Shown here in pieces: positions 54,011-64,000 of a DNA stretch of 64,000 nt. This DNA comes from Scolanthus callimorphus (lineage: Eukaryota > Cnidaria > Anthozoa > Actiniaria > Edwardsiidae). A program made the translations under genes and the position numbers. The notes beneath the pieces are model-generated. The model searched no databases. It was not told where the DNA came from and saw nothing but the letters and a program-made list of their open reading frames with translations. The first letter of the stretch is position 1; each line of letters opens with the position of its first letter. Where the stretch lies: positions 25,384,790 to 25,448,789 of the forward strand of contig CM066913.1 in the NCBI GenBank assembly GCA_033964015.1, read 5' to 3'.

Positions 54011-54594
54011 GGTAGCGCCCGTTAAGTCATGCGGTGCACCTCTGCAGAATTAGCACAGCCAAAATACATCAACTCGGAGCCCCAAATATACTCTCCAAAC
54101 TAAATATCAATACCAAAAGCATGTAAAATATGATATGCTAGCATTTTAAGAGTTCTATAAGATTAGAAATCGTTCAAACCAGGCTTAAAGCTGTTCAAAA
54201 CTCGAGTACATATTAAACGGCTGCGCCCGTCAGCTAGTCTGAGCAGCCTTAGAAATCCGTTTACACTCAACATGTTCAATCCATTGATAAGGTACGTGCT
54301 CTCTTTACTTACCTGTAATATACAGGATATATTCCCACGTTGTACAATCCCATGATAAGGTATAATGAACGAAGGTGAACTTCCTAAACTCTCCTTGACC
54401 TCTTTTGAGCCCGCATTTGTGTTGCGTGTTTTCAACCGCCAAACATTGCATTCTTTGGTTGTTGAGTCTGCATTATGTTTCGAGCTGTCAAAATTAGTTT
54501 GGAATTGTTTGGAATTCGCTGGAACTGTGATTAGTCTGTTAATTAAGCCGAGAGTTTAACTATATTCCATTATTTTCCAAACATTTGACACCTT
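54011..54594. other. Spacer between two GGAATTCC clusters
   Basis: No protein similarity; GGAATTGTTTGGAATTCGCT near 54500 links it to the clusters. Confidence 0.4.
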
Positions 54595-54765
54595 CCCTTA
54601 AGCATCCTTCTGGAATTGCATTGAATTCAAGGGAATTCCAGAAGTCTTTCCCTGACAGAAATAGGCGTTTAAAAACGCATTTTGGAATCCTTTAGAAAAC
54701 AGTTGAATTCGATGGAATTCCATTCAATTTAACTGTTTTCCAAAAAGCTTGGAATCCATTTCGCA
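54595..54765. repeat. GGAATTCC-rich cluster, right, overlapping the end of the integrase-like gene
   Basis: GGAATTGCATTGAATTCAAG, GAATTCGATGGAATTCCATT and CAAAAAGCTTGGAATCCATT, ending TTTCGCAGGGG. The stop codon of the minus-strand gene lies inside it (54729). Confidence 0.75.
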
Positions 54766-57700
54766 GGGGAATCGCTTTCTTCATCGTCACACGGATCCAC
54801 AATGCTATCTTCTTTCGAAATATTATTAAGGTGGGTCATAATCCGCATTATCTTGTCTTTTTTATTTCCCATAAGCAATAGCTTATGATGCTTCAAATAT
54901 TTCACTTCGTCTGTGTAGAGTTTATTCAACTTCTCATATGAAGAAGCTAGTCCATTCCAATCATAGTCATCATACTGTTTTGCTTGTCGAGCCCGTTTGT
55001 CATTTGTTCGTTGGTTTTGGCGAATGTCATTAGATCGTTTCATAGTCAAAAGGTGATTGACGTACTCTCTAACATAATTTTCTTCAACGATGTATTTCTT
55101 GCAAAATTCTTCAATGCTGGTTGGTTTATCTAAGGATAAACTACCATCATAAAATTGCTTCTTCAATTGCGCTCGTGGCAAGAAATCGTCGACTTCACGA
55201 TTTGTGTTATCAGCTTGAAACATAGTAGTGTCAAGACATCCTTGTAATGAAACTTGGGCAATTTCGAGTAGTCAGGATATGGAGCAGGAATTCCCTGGAA
55301 AAGCTTTGGAGACTTCCAGTTATGGCTTGAGCAGAAATCGCACTGGCGTCCAATAGTTGTTTTGCATCGGTCTTTGACGAATTCCATGTAAAGTTCTCCT
55401 CTTATGTAATGATTGTCGAAAAAATCACATATTTTTTTTACGATATGATGCTCCTGGAATATTAGAATCTTTATCTGGCTTATGTTCTAAAAACTTCTTA
55501 TTAAAAAAAAACTGTTCATCCTCGAGGGGAGTTCTGTAAGCAGAAATAAACTCCCCAAGAGCAGGCGCACCATCCAACCTATTAATGACGTCTTCAGTGA
55601 CTTCCAGGGCATTTTTGCGTATTACTTGCATCTGGTGTTCTTCAAACTCATTCACAGTTAGCAGAGAAATCTGTTGGTCTGATAATCCGTCAAACAATTT
55701 ATTCCTTTCCCACTCAATGGTGCCTCCATCAGCCAATGCATCACCGATGGCGGAATTAGTTCTTTCAGCCTCATTCATGTGACTATCATTTCTGGAACGG
55801 TGTACTCTAATGCGGTAATCAGACTGCCACATTCTTGCCATCTCGGCATCTCTAAATCTCACCTCCCAGTTGGAAATTCCAACTCCTGGGCCAGCATCTG
55901 TAAGATCAGCCCATATGGGTTTCACATCAAAAGGGAGTCCCATCTACATAAAGATGTGCATTCTAGATAGGCATCCCAAAGGTATTTCAAATTTTTATTA
56001 GAAAGGCGTACTTCCAAGTCTGAAAGTTTGGTCAAAAGATAGTTGACATTCAAACTTTGGAAACACTCTCTCTCAGAAGTAATGAGCGTTCCCTCTCTGT
56101 TCAAAGTATCCTTGATGTCATTCAAAGCGTTCATCACTTTTACTAACCTCTGTTTCTCATACGAAAGGTGAGGACAACAAGCAGAGCACGATACCTTCAA
56201 AACAGCTATGACCTTGCTCGGTCATATCGACAAACAAAAATAAATTGTCATGACTACGTGATGATGCCTTTCGCATTGCATTGGAATATTGAGGTCTATC
56301 GATTCCAGTGTCTACAATTACTTCAAACTCCGCTGGTATTTCATGACGCATTTTTAGTGTCTCGTTTGCCCACGTTGTCCCTGAGGAATCGATATACGCT
56401 TTGGGGCGAACAAAAACGATGTGGCGATCGCCAACGGATTTAATCTTCTCTTTGCCATCAATATTCACTGCTTCATTTTTTAGTATTCGGTGTGTTGAAG
56501 GAGTTTGATAAAACATCTTTTGAGGCCAGTCATATTTAGGGAGCTTCCTCATTTTAGCTTCAGCGGATGGGGATAGTATTCTAGTGTTTCTTACACTACA
56601 GAACCCTTCAGATGTCCCAGGCCTCAGGTATGCTTTGTCATCGATTGAGCGAATCAATGTAAAAGGATGTATATCTCTGTTTCTGTTAGAACAGAAGAAG
56701 CGTTTTACATTTGACACGTGTGCTCTTTGATAATGTGTGTTTTCATTGCTAGAATCTTCACTTTTATAGGGTTTCTTTGTACAAAATAAACCTCTCCCTG
56801 TGTGAAGCTTTGCCTGCCTACTTCGCTTATTTCTTGGTCTAGATAGGTTTGATACCGTCACAGCTGATCGAATCAGAGGTTTACCCTGTTCTTCTAGTTT
56901 AAAATTAGCAAGATGTTGGAGATCTTTCACCTTCACCCTTCGACCTGTGTACAGCACTTGGTCATGCCTTTTCCCATGACTTGCTGCCTTTTGCTCAATG
57001 CATTGGGCAATGAAGTCCTCAACCTCTTCATTTAAAAGCCGTGGTCGACCTGGTGATAGCTCCCGTCTCTTCAATCTATGTTCTTCAGAGAGTTGACTTG
57101 CTAATCTAGAGACCATTTGATTAAATTTTCTTATTTCCGAATCATTTTCATGAGCGATCAAATGCTTAGTTTCTTCAAGTCTCTTTTCTAGTGCTTCAAT
57201 TTCCTTTCGAAGATCATTTATTCTTTCAACAGGCCACACTTCATTTCTTGATGTGAGGAGTTCTTTTTTGTGCAGTAGATTTGATGTAATTTTGCCTTCT
57301 TTTTCCTTTAGTCTGAGCTGAATCATATCAGCAGCAGCTACCTTTGTGTTCTCTAGTTCACACATGACGCTTTTCATTATTTCTGCTGATTGTGACACTG
57401 CTCTGGGATCAATACCAAGTGCTGCTAGCTCATTCCAAGACCTGGACATTCCAAGTAATGCAGAAGCGCATTTTTTATCCCATTCAGTGTCCATTGAGTG
57501 GATAATGCCATGAACTAACTGAACATTGTCCTCCTGTGGCCTTGATAATTTGTTGGTGAGTCCTTTTAGAAAGGGTTCAATATCAATGCTATTAGGTCGT
57601 AAAATTATTTCACTAGAACCATCAACAGGGTTGGTGAAAATAGATACTCGAAGACCATAGTCAGGGTGCAGATGAGCATCACGAAATTGCTGTTTCTCTT

Positions 57701-59079
57701 GTTGCGTAAAGCCCTTGTACGGAAAAAATGAGTTAAATATTTCGTATGCCTCACTGAATGGCATGCTTGAGCGCATCAGCATTTGATCACTATTTTCACT
57801 TGGGATCAAGCATGTCAGATGTTGGAGAACTCCATCCAGTCCCAACAACGTCTTGTACAAAGGAGTGTCACGAATGATCCGAGCTAGCTTTTCGCGAATA
57901 ACTGAAGCATTCTCTTCAACTTGGCATGACTGCAGAGACTGTCGCACCAAATTACTTATTTTTGACTCCTTCCTTGTGGCATCGCGGACATCATTATGAC
58001 CTGGAAAAGTTCATATTTCTTTTAATTCTACTTAAAGACAAAATGTAACGCTTGCTTCTTAAAATTTTGTTTTACTATTCTCTTTGCATTTACTACTAAA
58101 AAGTCGCCACCACTATTAGTGAACTGTTCGTAAAAAGCGCTCGTCTAAAGAAAGCTCCGATTACAATAATGATAGGACGAATTGATACACATGAAAATAT
58201 AAGACGTGCCATAGAAACATCTTGCAATCACAAGTTGAAATCAGCATATAGTTTTGTAGAAATCACTTTAAAAATACAAGAATAAATTTCCATGCTTCAG
58301 TCAGGTGTTTAGTAGGGCTATTTAAATAATAGCGCAAATCGTGAAAACAACCAAAATTATAGAGCGCGACCCATGAATTCAAGGCTTTACCGTAACGCGT
58401 GATTCTTTTCATAAAATCAACGTGATTCGTGAATGTCGGCTGGGCTTAATTCCGGTAAAGATTTTTCTTTGGTACTTTTTCAGTAAATATCCGTGATTTT
58501 CTAAGTACGTACTTTAAACGTGAATATTGAAATTATAGATGCGCGAAACGTGATGGTGATCCCCCTTTTGTCATCCTGCCTCCACGGCGGAGCTAGACAT
58601 TATTTTTATCCTCCCCCTGTTCAACCGGGATTTCCAAACTGAACGTTGTCCCGACCCCTTTCGAAATTTGCACAGTAGATCAGATATAGACCCTGAGCTA
58701 CGAAAAAATGTTTAAAACGAGAATGCGTGATACCTGAGTGCTTCCGTTTGAGCCCGTGGGTAGATTCGTCTTGGTCTTCTTCACTGTCATTGCCCTCGTG
58801 AATAGACGTGAGTGCAAACCCACCTACACCAAGTATGCATGGCCATTGCCAATGGCATTGGTTATAACTGAAATGTGGCACCGAATGTTTCCTACTACTT
58901 TTGTAATCCGTTTTCACAAGATGGTTGCTTGAATAATTACTATTTACAAGTAGATCTCGGATATTTGTACAAACAAAAGTAGAACTGATGGCCCTGTAGA
59001 GGTGGAATAAACTTTTTTCCTTTGTAGCTGTTACGACAAATCTCGGCAGGTGATGAAGCAATCTTGGAATGGCAGCCAT
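54729..59079 (-). pseudogene. Large protein with retroviral-integrase-like DDE core (frameshifted)
   Basis: Exon 1 (59079-58734, 115 residues) starts MAAIPRLLHHLPRF and splices (TCAG|GTATCA to TTTTCCAG) to 58000 in phase. Coding then runs to 54729, about 1200 residues in total. It contains a long coiled coil (ERINDLRKEIEALEKRLEET), a basic segment, and an RNase H-like integrase core: Asp in LFLFVDMTEQGHS, Asp in WADLTDAGPGVGISN (compare DNGPxF), and Glu in NEAERTNSAIGDAL 42 residues later. It ends with an acidic-basic tail (DYDWNGLASSYEKLNKLYTD). Single-base frame shifts occur near 56195, 55935, 55447 (A8 run) and 55215. I recall similar uncharacterised proteins in corals; a transposase or domesticated integrase role is inference. 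Divergent partner: the SAM-like gene at 59169. Confidence 0.7.
58001..58733 (-). other. Intron of the integrase-like gene
   Basis: 733 bp, GT...AG on minus, phase 1 on both sides (G|GT makes Gly). No other feature. Confidence 0.7.
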
Positions 59080-59168
59080 ATTACATATTTGTATGTCATT
59101 GAGCTTGGGTTACCTGTGTTTACACTCTACCCAGTCTCTCCTCGTCTCTCTCATTTCTTAGAAAAAAC
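59080..59168. promoter_or_regulatory. Shared bidirectional promoter region, 89 bp
   Basis: Lies between the two head-to-head start codons. No TATA box was seen on either strand; contains GGCTGCCATAT-like and CTCTCCTCGTCTCTCTC stretches. Shared control of both genes is inference from spacing. Confidence 0.55.
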
Positions 59169-61033
59169 ATGGCGGACGAAGACGGAATTAACGTTTTACT
59201 TGAAAAAGCGGATCTACAGCAGTTCCTTGGTAGTTTTCTTGGCCTCGGAGCAACCAAAGTTTCCCATTTCGTCGACGTCGATAACGAAATGATGGCTAAC
59301 ATTGGCTTGACTCAACTACAAATGAAAAGACTGGGTCGTATTTTTAATGCTTCATTTAATCAAGCACACATGGCTAGCTCTGAATTGAGTTATACAGGAC
59401 CTACTACAAGTGGCGCAAACGCGATTCCATCACAACCCTTAGCCAAAAGAATAGTAAACAATCAGGTTTGTACACAGCAGTGTGATATTCATATTTTGCA
59501 ATGTTTTTAGATTTCTCCTGGTTTTTTTTTAGGTATATACAGTATAGTAACACAATTAAAATGTGATGTCAATGCCTGATAGTCTCGCACAATGAAGCTT
59601 GTTCTATACTGGTCCTTCATGTTATTGTAAAGTTGTAAATATTTTTAGGAGGTCTGCAATGTGTAGCTTGAATGTGTGCCCATCTTCTAAGATTTAAATA
59701 AAGAAGTCATCATTTTTATGCTGCATTCATAGTGTGGAGTAATATGTAAAATTTTTGTGAGCAATTTAAGCTATACAAGTGTTTTTCACCTCTTCTCTAT
59801 ATCTATTTCATAACTATTTTCAAGATCATATTCTGTTTTATAGTGCTCACCTTTTAAGGAGGACAGCTGCAGCTTTCAACATCAGAGAATGTGCAAGAAA
59901 AGAAGCCTTGGGAAATTACTTGTACCCACACCCAAAGACAGACAGGATGAAATTTTATAATAGTGTAATTGAAGACATTCACATGTCTACGAGTGGGAGT
60001 TTTAAGCATGTGAGTTATCTCAGAGAACAACAGTCATTTCGATGGGATGTCCATGTTCGGCTTGAGAAGCTGTCCCAAAAAGTTCAGTTCTATGTTAACT
60101 CTGCCAGTGGTATTCCTAAATATTGTAAAATATCCAAGGACAATATGAAAAAGTGTGACCGAAACATTTGCACTTCTATGTTATGCAAAGTGGAAGCAAG
60201 TGTCAAAGATGCAAAGAAACTTGATGGAGAGTTAAAAAAAGACGAGAAAGGCTTTTACAGTCCAACAACATTTCAGGAATAAAAAAAGGCTGTGAAGAGG
60301 AGCATCAATTCCTCACAGTCAAACTTGGGCAACTTCAAGAAAATATCAAGAGACTTTTGACTGTGGAGAATGAGTTAAATAAATCACTTCTTCTACTTTC
60401 AATATCTAGAGTGCAACTACATCAAACTTCTAACGAAAATGCAAGAAGAAAGAGAAGAAAGAAAGAAAACAAAAGAAAAGTGAAAACACAAGAAAGAGAA
60501 GGCTACATAACAGATGTACAGAAATATTGACCAAGTTGATCCTTGACAAAACAAAGTCATCAGAGCTATGTCAACTGTTGATGAAGGAAGTAAGCATTCC
60601 AGTTGAAAAACAAATACAATTCCAGGAGCTAGTAGAATTGAATATGCTCAAGCCCAAATTTCATCTGGAGGCAATAAAGCACCTGAAGTTGTTAAACATG
60701 TTTTCAGCTGATGCTCTTGCCCCTGTTCACCTTGCCATTAACAAGCTTGTGGGAAAGCATTCTGGTCATGCTACTGCTGCTATTAAAGATGATGATGATG
60801 ATGACCATAATTCAGGTAGTGGTGATGATGATGATAACGATGATAATGATCATGATGACAATGATGATGATCAAGATGACAGCCATAATGATCAGGATGA
60901 CAGTGATAACAATCAGGATGACAACGATAATGATCACCATTCCCAAAAAATTCTGGACCTTTTTCATTTTTCCTATTTTATAGTCCCGTTAATGAAATCT
61001 TTACCGGAATTCTGTTTCGTACATTGGGATTGA
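59169..61033 (+). pseudogene. SAM-like domain protein with acidic tail (frameshifted)
   Basis: Starts MADEDGINVLLEKADLQQFL; residues about 5-60 form a SAM-like helical domain (VLLEKADLQQFL ... FVDVDNEMMANIGLTQLQMK), a protein or RNA interaction module. The first exon ends at 59465 (AATCAG|GTTTGT). Coding resumes near 59840 (LRRTAAAFNIRECARKEA ... YCKISKDNMKKCDRNIC) but the acceptor phase does not fit cleanly. A one-base slip near 60280 (A7 run) leads to a coiled coil (LTVKLGQLQENIKRLLTVEN) and a Lys/Arg cluster. Another slip near 60525 leads to KLILDKTKSSELCQLLMKEV and an Asp/Asn-rich tail (60785-60940). Head to head with the integrase-like gene. Confidence 0.65.
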
Positions 61034-61300
61034 CACCGTGGTCAGTGCTCGGAGTTGTTTTTATGTAAATAAACGTAGCCGGTTGCACACAAGCTAGATT
61101 TTAATACGACTTTATTTCTCAAAAGGAGGAACACGCAATATCGGCCCTGTGTTCCTGTTCTATGGCACCAATAAAAATGCATCGAAAGTGTTTCCGTTTT
61201 AGTTACTTGTGGGAAATCTCCCAGTTCTGGAATAATCTAGCCAAATTACACAAAACTCAGTCACCTGCAAGTTTTGATATAACATTGTTTTCCAAGTAGA
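61034..61300. other. 3' flank of SAM-like gene
   Basis: AAATAAACG at about 61065 may be the polyadenylation signal. Nothing else recognised. Confidence 0.5.
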
Positions 61301-62815
61301 AATATGTCAAGTAGATGAAGTATACCAAGTGTACTCTACTTATTGGATTACATTGACCATAACTTATAATTAGATGATAATTTAAAACGTGCCTTAATCT
61401 GTAAGTTTAAATTGAACAGTTTTCTCAGGTACAAATATCTCAAGTAGATGGAGTATGTCAAGTATATTATACTTACTGGATAAATGGAATTCATTAATCA
61501 TATTTAAATGTTAATATAAACCATACTAACAGTCTGCAAGTTTCATATATACTTCACATATCTCATTTCCTTTAAATATCCTATTGTGGAAAAAATATAT
61601 TACTAGAATTCATTGACTATAATTAGATGATAATTTAAAACGTGCCTTAATCTGTAAGTTTAAATTGAACATTTTTCTCAGGTACAAATATCTCAAGTAG
61701 ATGGAGTATGTCAAGTATATTATTCTTACTGGATAAATGGAATTCATTAATCATATTTAAATGTTAATATAAACCATACTAACAGTCTGCAAGTTTCATA
61801 TATACTTCACATATCTCATTTCCTTTAAATATCTTATTGTGGAAAAAAATATATTACTAGAATTCATTGACTATAATTAGATGATAATTTAAAACGTGCC
61901 TTAATCTGTAAGTTTAAATTGAACATTTTTCTCAGGTACAAATATCTCAAGTAGATGGAGTATGTCAAGTATATTATACTTACTGGATAAATGGAATTCA
62001 TTAATCATATTTAAATGTTAATATAAACCATACTAACAGTCTACAAGTTTCATATATACTTCACATATCTCATTTCCTTTAAATATCCTATTGTGGAAAA
62101 AAAATATTACTAGGATTCATTGACTATAATTAGATGATAATTTAAAACGTGCCTTAATCTGTAAGTTTAAATTGAACATTTTTCTCAGGTACAAATATCT
62201 CAAGTAGATGGAGTATGTCAAGTATATTATACTTACTAGATAAATGGAATTTATTAATCCCAATTAACTTATAATTTAAAACATATTTTGAGACTGCAAG
62301 TGTTAAATACTTCAAGTATCTCGTTTCCTTTAAATATCCTTCTATAGGGAAATTGTTGAATCACTGGAATACATTAACTATGGTTGGATGATAATTTAAA
62401 AGTCGCCCTTGGACTGTAGTAACTATAATTAGTGTATCAGATGCCACACAGTTGGACTGCATGTAACATATACTTAAAGTATTTCATCTCTTTCAAATAC
62501 CCTACTCTAGAAAAAAGAGCTCCATCGCCATAATTGGATGATAATTTAAAACAAACCATTATCTGTAAGTTTTGGACTAATATTTTTCTCCATGTAAACA
62601 ATATCTTGGGTCGATGAAATATGCCAAGTATATTCGCCCTACTGTATTTTATTAAACCATGGGTAAATGATAATGTAAAACATAGTACCAGTCTGTAAGT
62701 TTCATATACTTCAAATATCTTATTTACGTCAACTACTCTACTGCCAAGGAAGAGTAACCACCAGAATATATCAATTGTGATAAGGATGATAATTTAAAAC
62801 ATGTTATTGGGCTGT
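61301..62815. repeat. 254-bp satellite array
   Basis: Units marked by GATGATAATTTAAAAC at 61373, 61626, 61880, 62133, 62387, 62537 and 62785. Spacing is 253-254 bp for the first five, then one short (150 bp) and one 248-bp unit. The inner copies are nearly identical; the outer copies diverge, especially to the right. Each unit carries CAAGTAGATGGAGTATGTCA and AAATGGAATTCATTAATCAT. Confidence 0.95.
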
Positions 62816-62817
62816 AA

Positions 62818-64000
62818 GTGTCAAACGCTTCTGACAAAATTGTTTGCTCCGGTGTCTCTCATATCGGCATTAGCGATCATAGCTTAATCTATTTTATTCG
62901 TAAACTTTCAGCTGGCACCTCTTTTAGAGGTCATTCTACGATTACATATAGAAATTTCAAGCACTTTGACCCTAATTGTTTTCGAGCTGATATAGCTTCA
63001 CAGAATTGGGAGTGTATGAATGCGCTCAATGATCCGAATCGAATGTGGCATGCTTGGAAGACCACTTTTACTAATGTTGTCGACAAGCACGCTCCTTTGC
63101 GCACGAGGCGAGCCAGGCACACAAATTCGCCTTGGATTACGCCAGAGCTAAAACAACGCATGCGCGATAGGGATATTCTTAAAATCAAAGCAATTCAATC
63201 TAAAAACCCTTCTGATTGGTCCACTTTCAAAAGAGCTCGCAATTCTGTGAACGAAGAAATAAGGCGTGCCAAGGAGACTCATTACAAGTCTGCTTTCCAT
63301 GACATGAGAAAAATATAAAAAAGACTTGGGGTATTATCAACGAGCTAACCTCAAGAAAACAATGTCCTACTAATATTCAGGAGATAACTTGTAATGGCTC
63401 TCCGATATATGATTCCAAAGAAATAAGTGAAAGTTTTAATGACCACTTTGCTAGTATAGGCCCAAAGCTAGCTGGGAAATCGCTTGTTCTCAGGATATTT
63501 CTCACTTGGATTATCTTTCAACTCAAGAGTCACAAGAGAGTTATCCTAACTTTCAATTTAGCGAAACAAATCCAGCAACTGTAACTAATCTACTTTCAAA
63601 ACTTTGCAAATCTAAAGCTACAGGTCTTGATAAAATCTCCGCCCGACTTCTTCGTTTGTGTCCCGATTGATAGGAGAATCTCTTTGTGCTATTTTCAATT
63701 GCTCTATTGCAACGAGTATCTTTCCAGATGATTGGAAATGTGCAAAGGTCATCCCCCTTTTCAAAAGGGAGAACGTAGAGATTTAAATAACTACCGCCCG
63801 ATTTCGATCATTCCTGTTATCGCCAAAGTATTTGAGAGGATTATCTATGATCAAGTACACAATTTCTTGATAGATAATAACATTCTCTCTAGTAATCAAT
63901 CAGGTTTTCGTAATCTTCATTCCACGGTCACTGCCCTGTTGGAAGCAACAAACAATGGGCCTATAATATTGACCGTGGGAATATCAACGCAGTTGTTTTC
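62818..64000 (+). pseudogene. CR1/L2-like LINE: endonuclease end and reverse-transcriptase front, runs off window
   Basis: Starts inside the endonuclease (SHIGISDHSLIYFIRK, the Ser-Asp-His motif), so it is 5' truncated at the satellite border. It continues through NSPWITPELKQRMRDRD and, after a stop near 63318, in another frame with KTWGIINELTSRKQCPTN and FNDHFASIGPKLAG, then LCKSKATGLDKISARLLR, VIPLFKKG and [20 protein letters not shown], then [20 protein letters not shown]. These are the fingers motifs of CR1/L2-type reverse transcriptases. The catalytic Asp pair lies beyond the right edge. Several frame breaks. Confidence 0.88.

Noticed and set aside
56157..56200. Short intron in the integrase-like gene after CFEG
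   Set aside because: A GTATCG donor exists, but the next frame continues directly (VSCSACCPHLSYEKQRL), so a single-base slip explains it better.

Overview
The window is animal nuclear DNA: intron-split genes with GT/AG junctions, very high repeat density, and no bacterial operon structure. The transposon mix (Penelope-like, BEL/Pao, CR1/L2-like and RTE-like LINEs, an ISL2EU-type DNA transposon with THAP and YqaJ proteins, many MITEs) fits a cnidarian, probably an anthozoan such as a stony coral. That placement is inference; no species marker was recognised. A 100-base N gap at 49285-49384 marks a scaffold join.

The only clear conserved host gene is a peroxisomal-type 2-hydroxyacid oxidase (glycolate/HAO family, FMN-dependent) on the minus strand. 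Five exons were reconstructed (42335-42197, 36989-36838, 4236-3957, 3718-3484, 1539-1381), and all four splice junctions agree in phase. The last coding exon or exons lie to the left of the window. Intron 2 is 32.6 kb and intron 1 is 5.2 kb, so almost two thirds of the window sits inside this one gene. Exon 1 carries a one-base frameshift (assembly error or true lesion).

Intron 2 is a nest of transposons. From left: a Penelope-like element (about 4600-11253, minus) split by a complete ISL2EU-type DNA transposon (4953-9888, 2-bp AT duplication, about 280-bp inverted repeats); then a BEL/Pao LTR retrotransposon (about 11254-30588, plus). The left LTR of the BEL element is split by a TTAA-flanked MITE (11508-12646). 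The body of the BEL element is split by an internally deleted CR1/L2-like LINE (12716-16310, minus, itself carrying a tRNA-derived SINE with a 14-bp target duplication). It is split further by a block of tandem repeats, by an RTE-like LINE whose front half is inverted (twin-priming signature, 21665-24502), by a tRNA-Glu-like SINE, by a Crypton-like fragment, and by a LINE 3' end with microsatellites. To the right of the BEL element come a gag-like gene (31093-31933, minus) and the first of a family of PIF/Harbinger-like MITEs.

Intron 1 and the region upstream of the oxidase (37-53 kb) are dominated by MITEs and hairpin elements: GGGACCGGTC/GGGACGTGTC ends with TWA duplications, a pogo-like element with TA duplication, TGTGTGGTTCC elements, and AATCGAAC-rich elements. 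Between 45.2 and 49.2 kb lies an element with split direct repeats (A1 ... B1-A2-B2) with TATA and CRE motifs in each A repeat. It holds a 150-bp tandem array and no recognisable reverse transcriptase or recombinase.

From 54.7 to 61.1 kb two genes are arranged head to head with only 89 bp between their start codons. The minus-strand gene encodes a large protein with a retroviral-integrase-like D-D-E core. The plus-strand gene encodes a SAM-like domain protein with an acidic tail. Both carry several frameshifts. This pair is the best candidate for a little-described mobile or domesticated system in the window. A 254-bp satellite array (61.3-62.8 kb) and the front of another CR1/L2-like LINE running off the right end complete the window.
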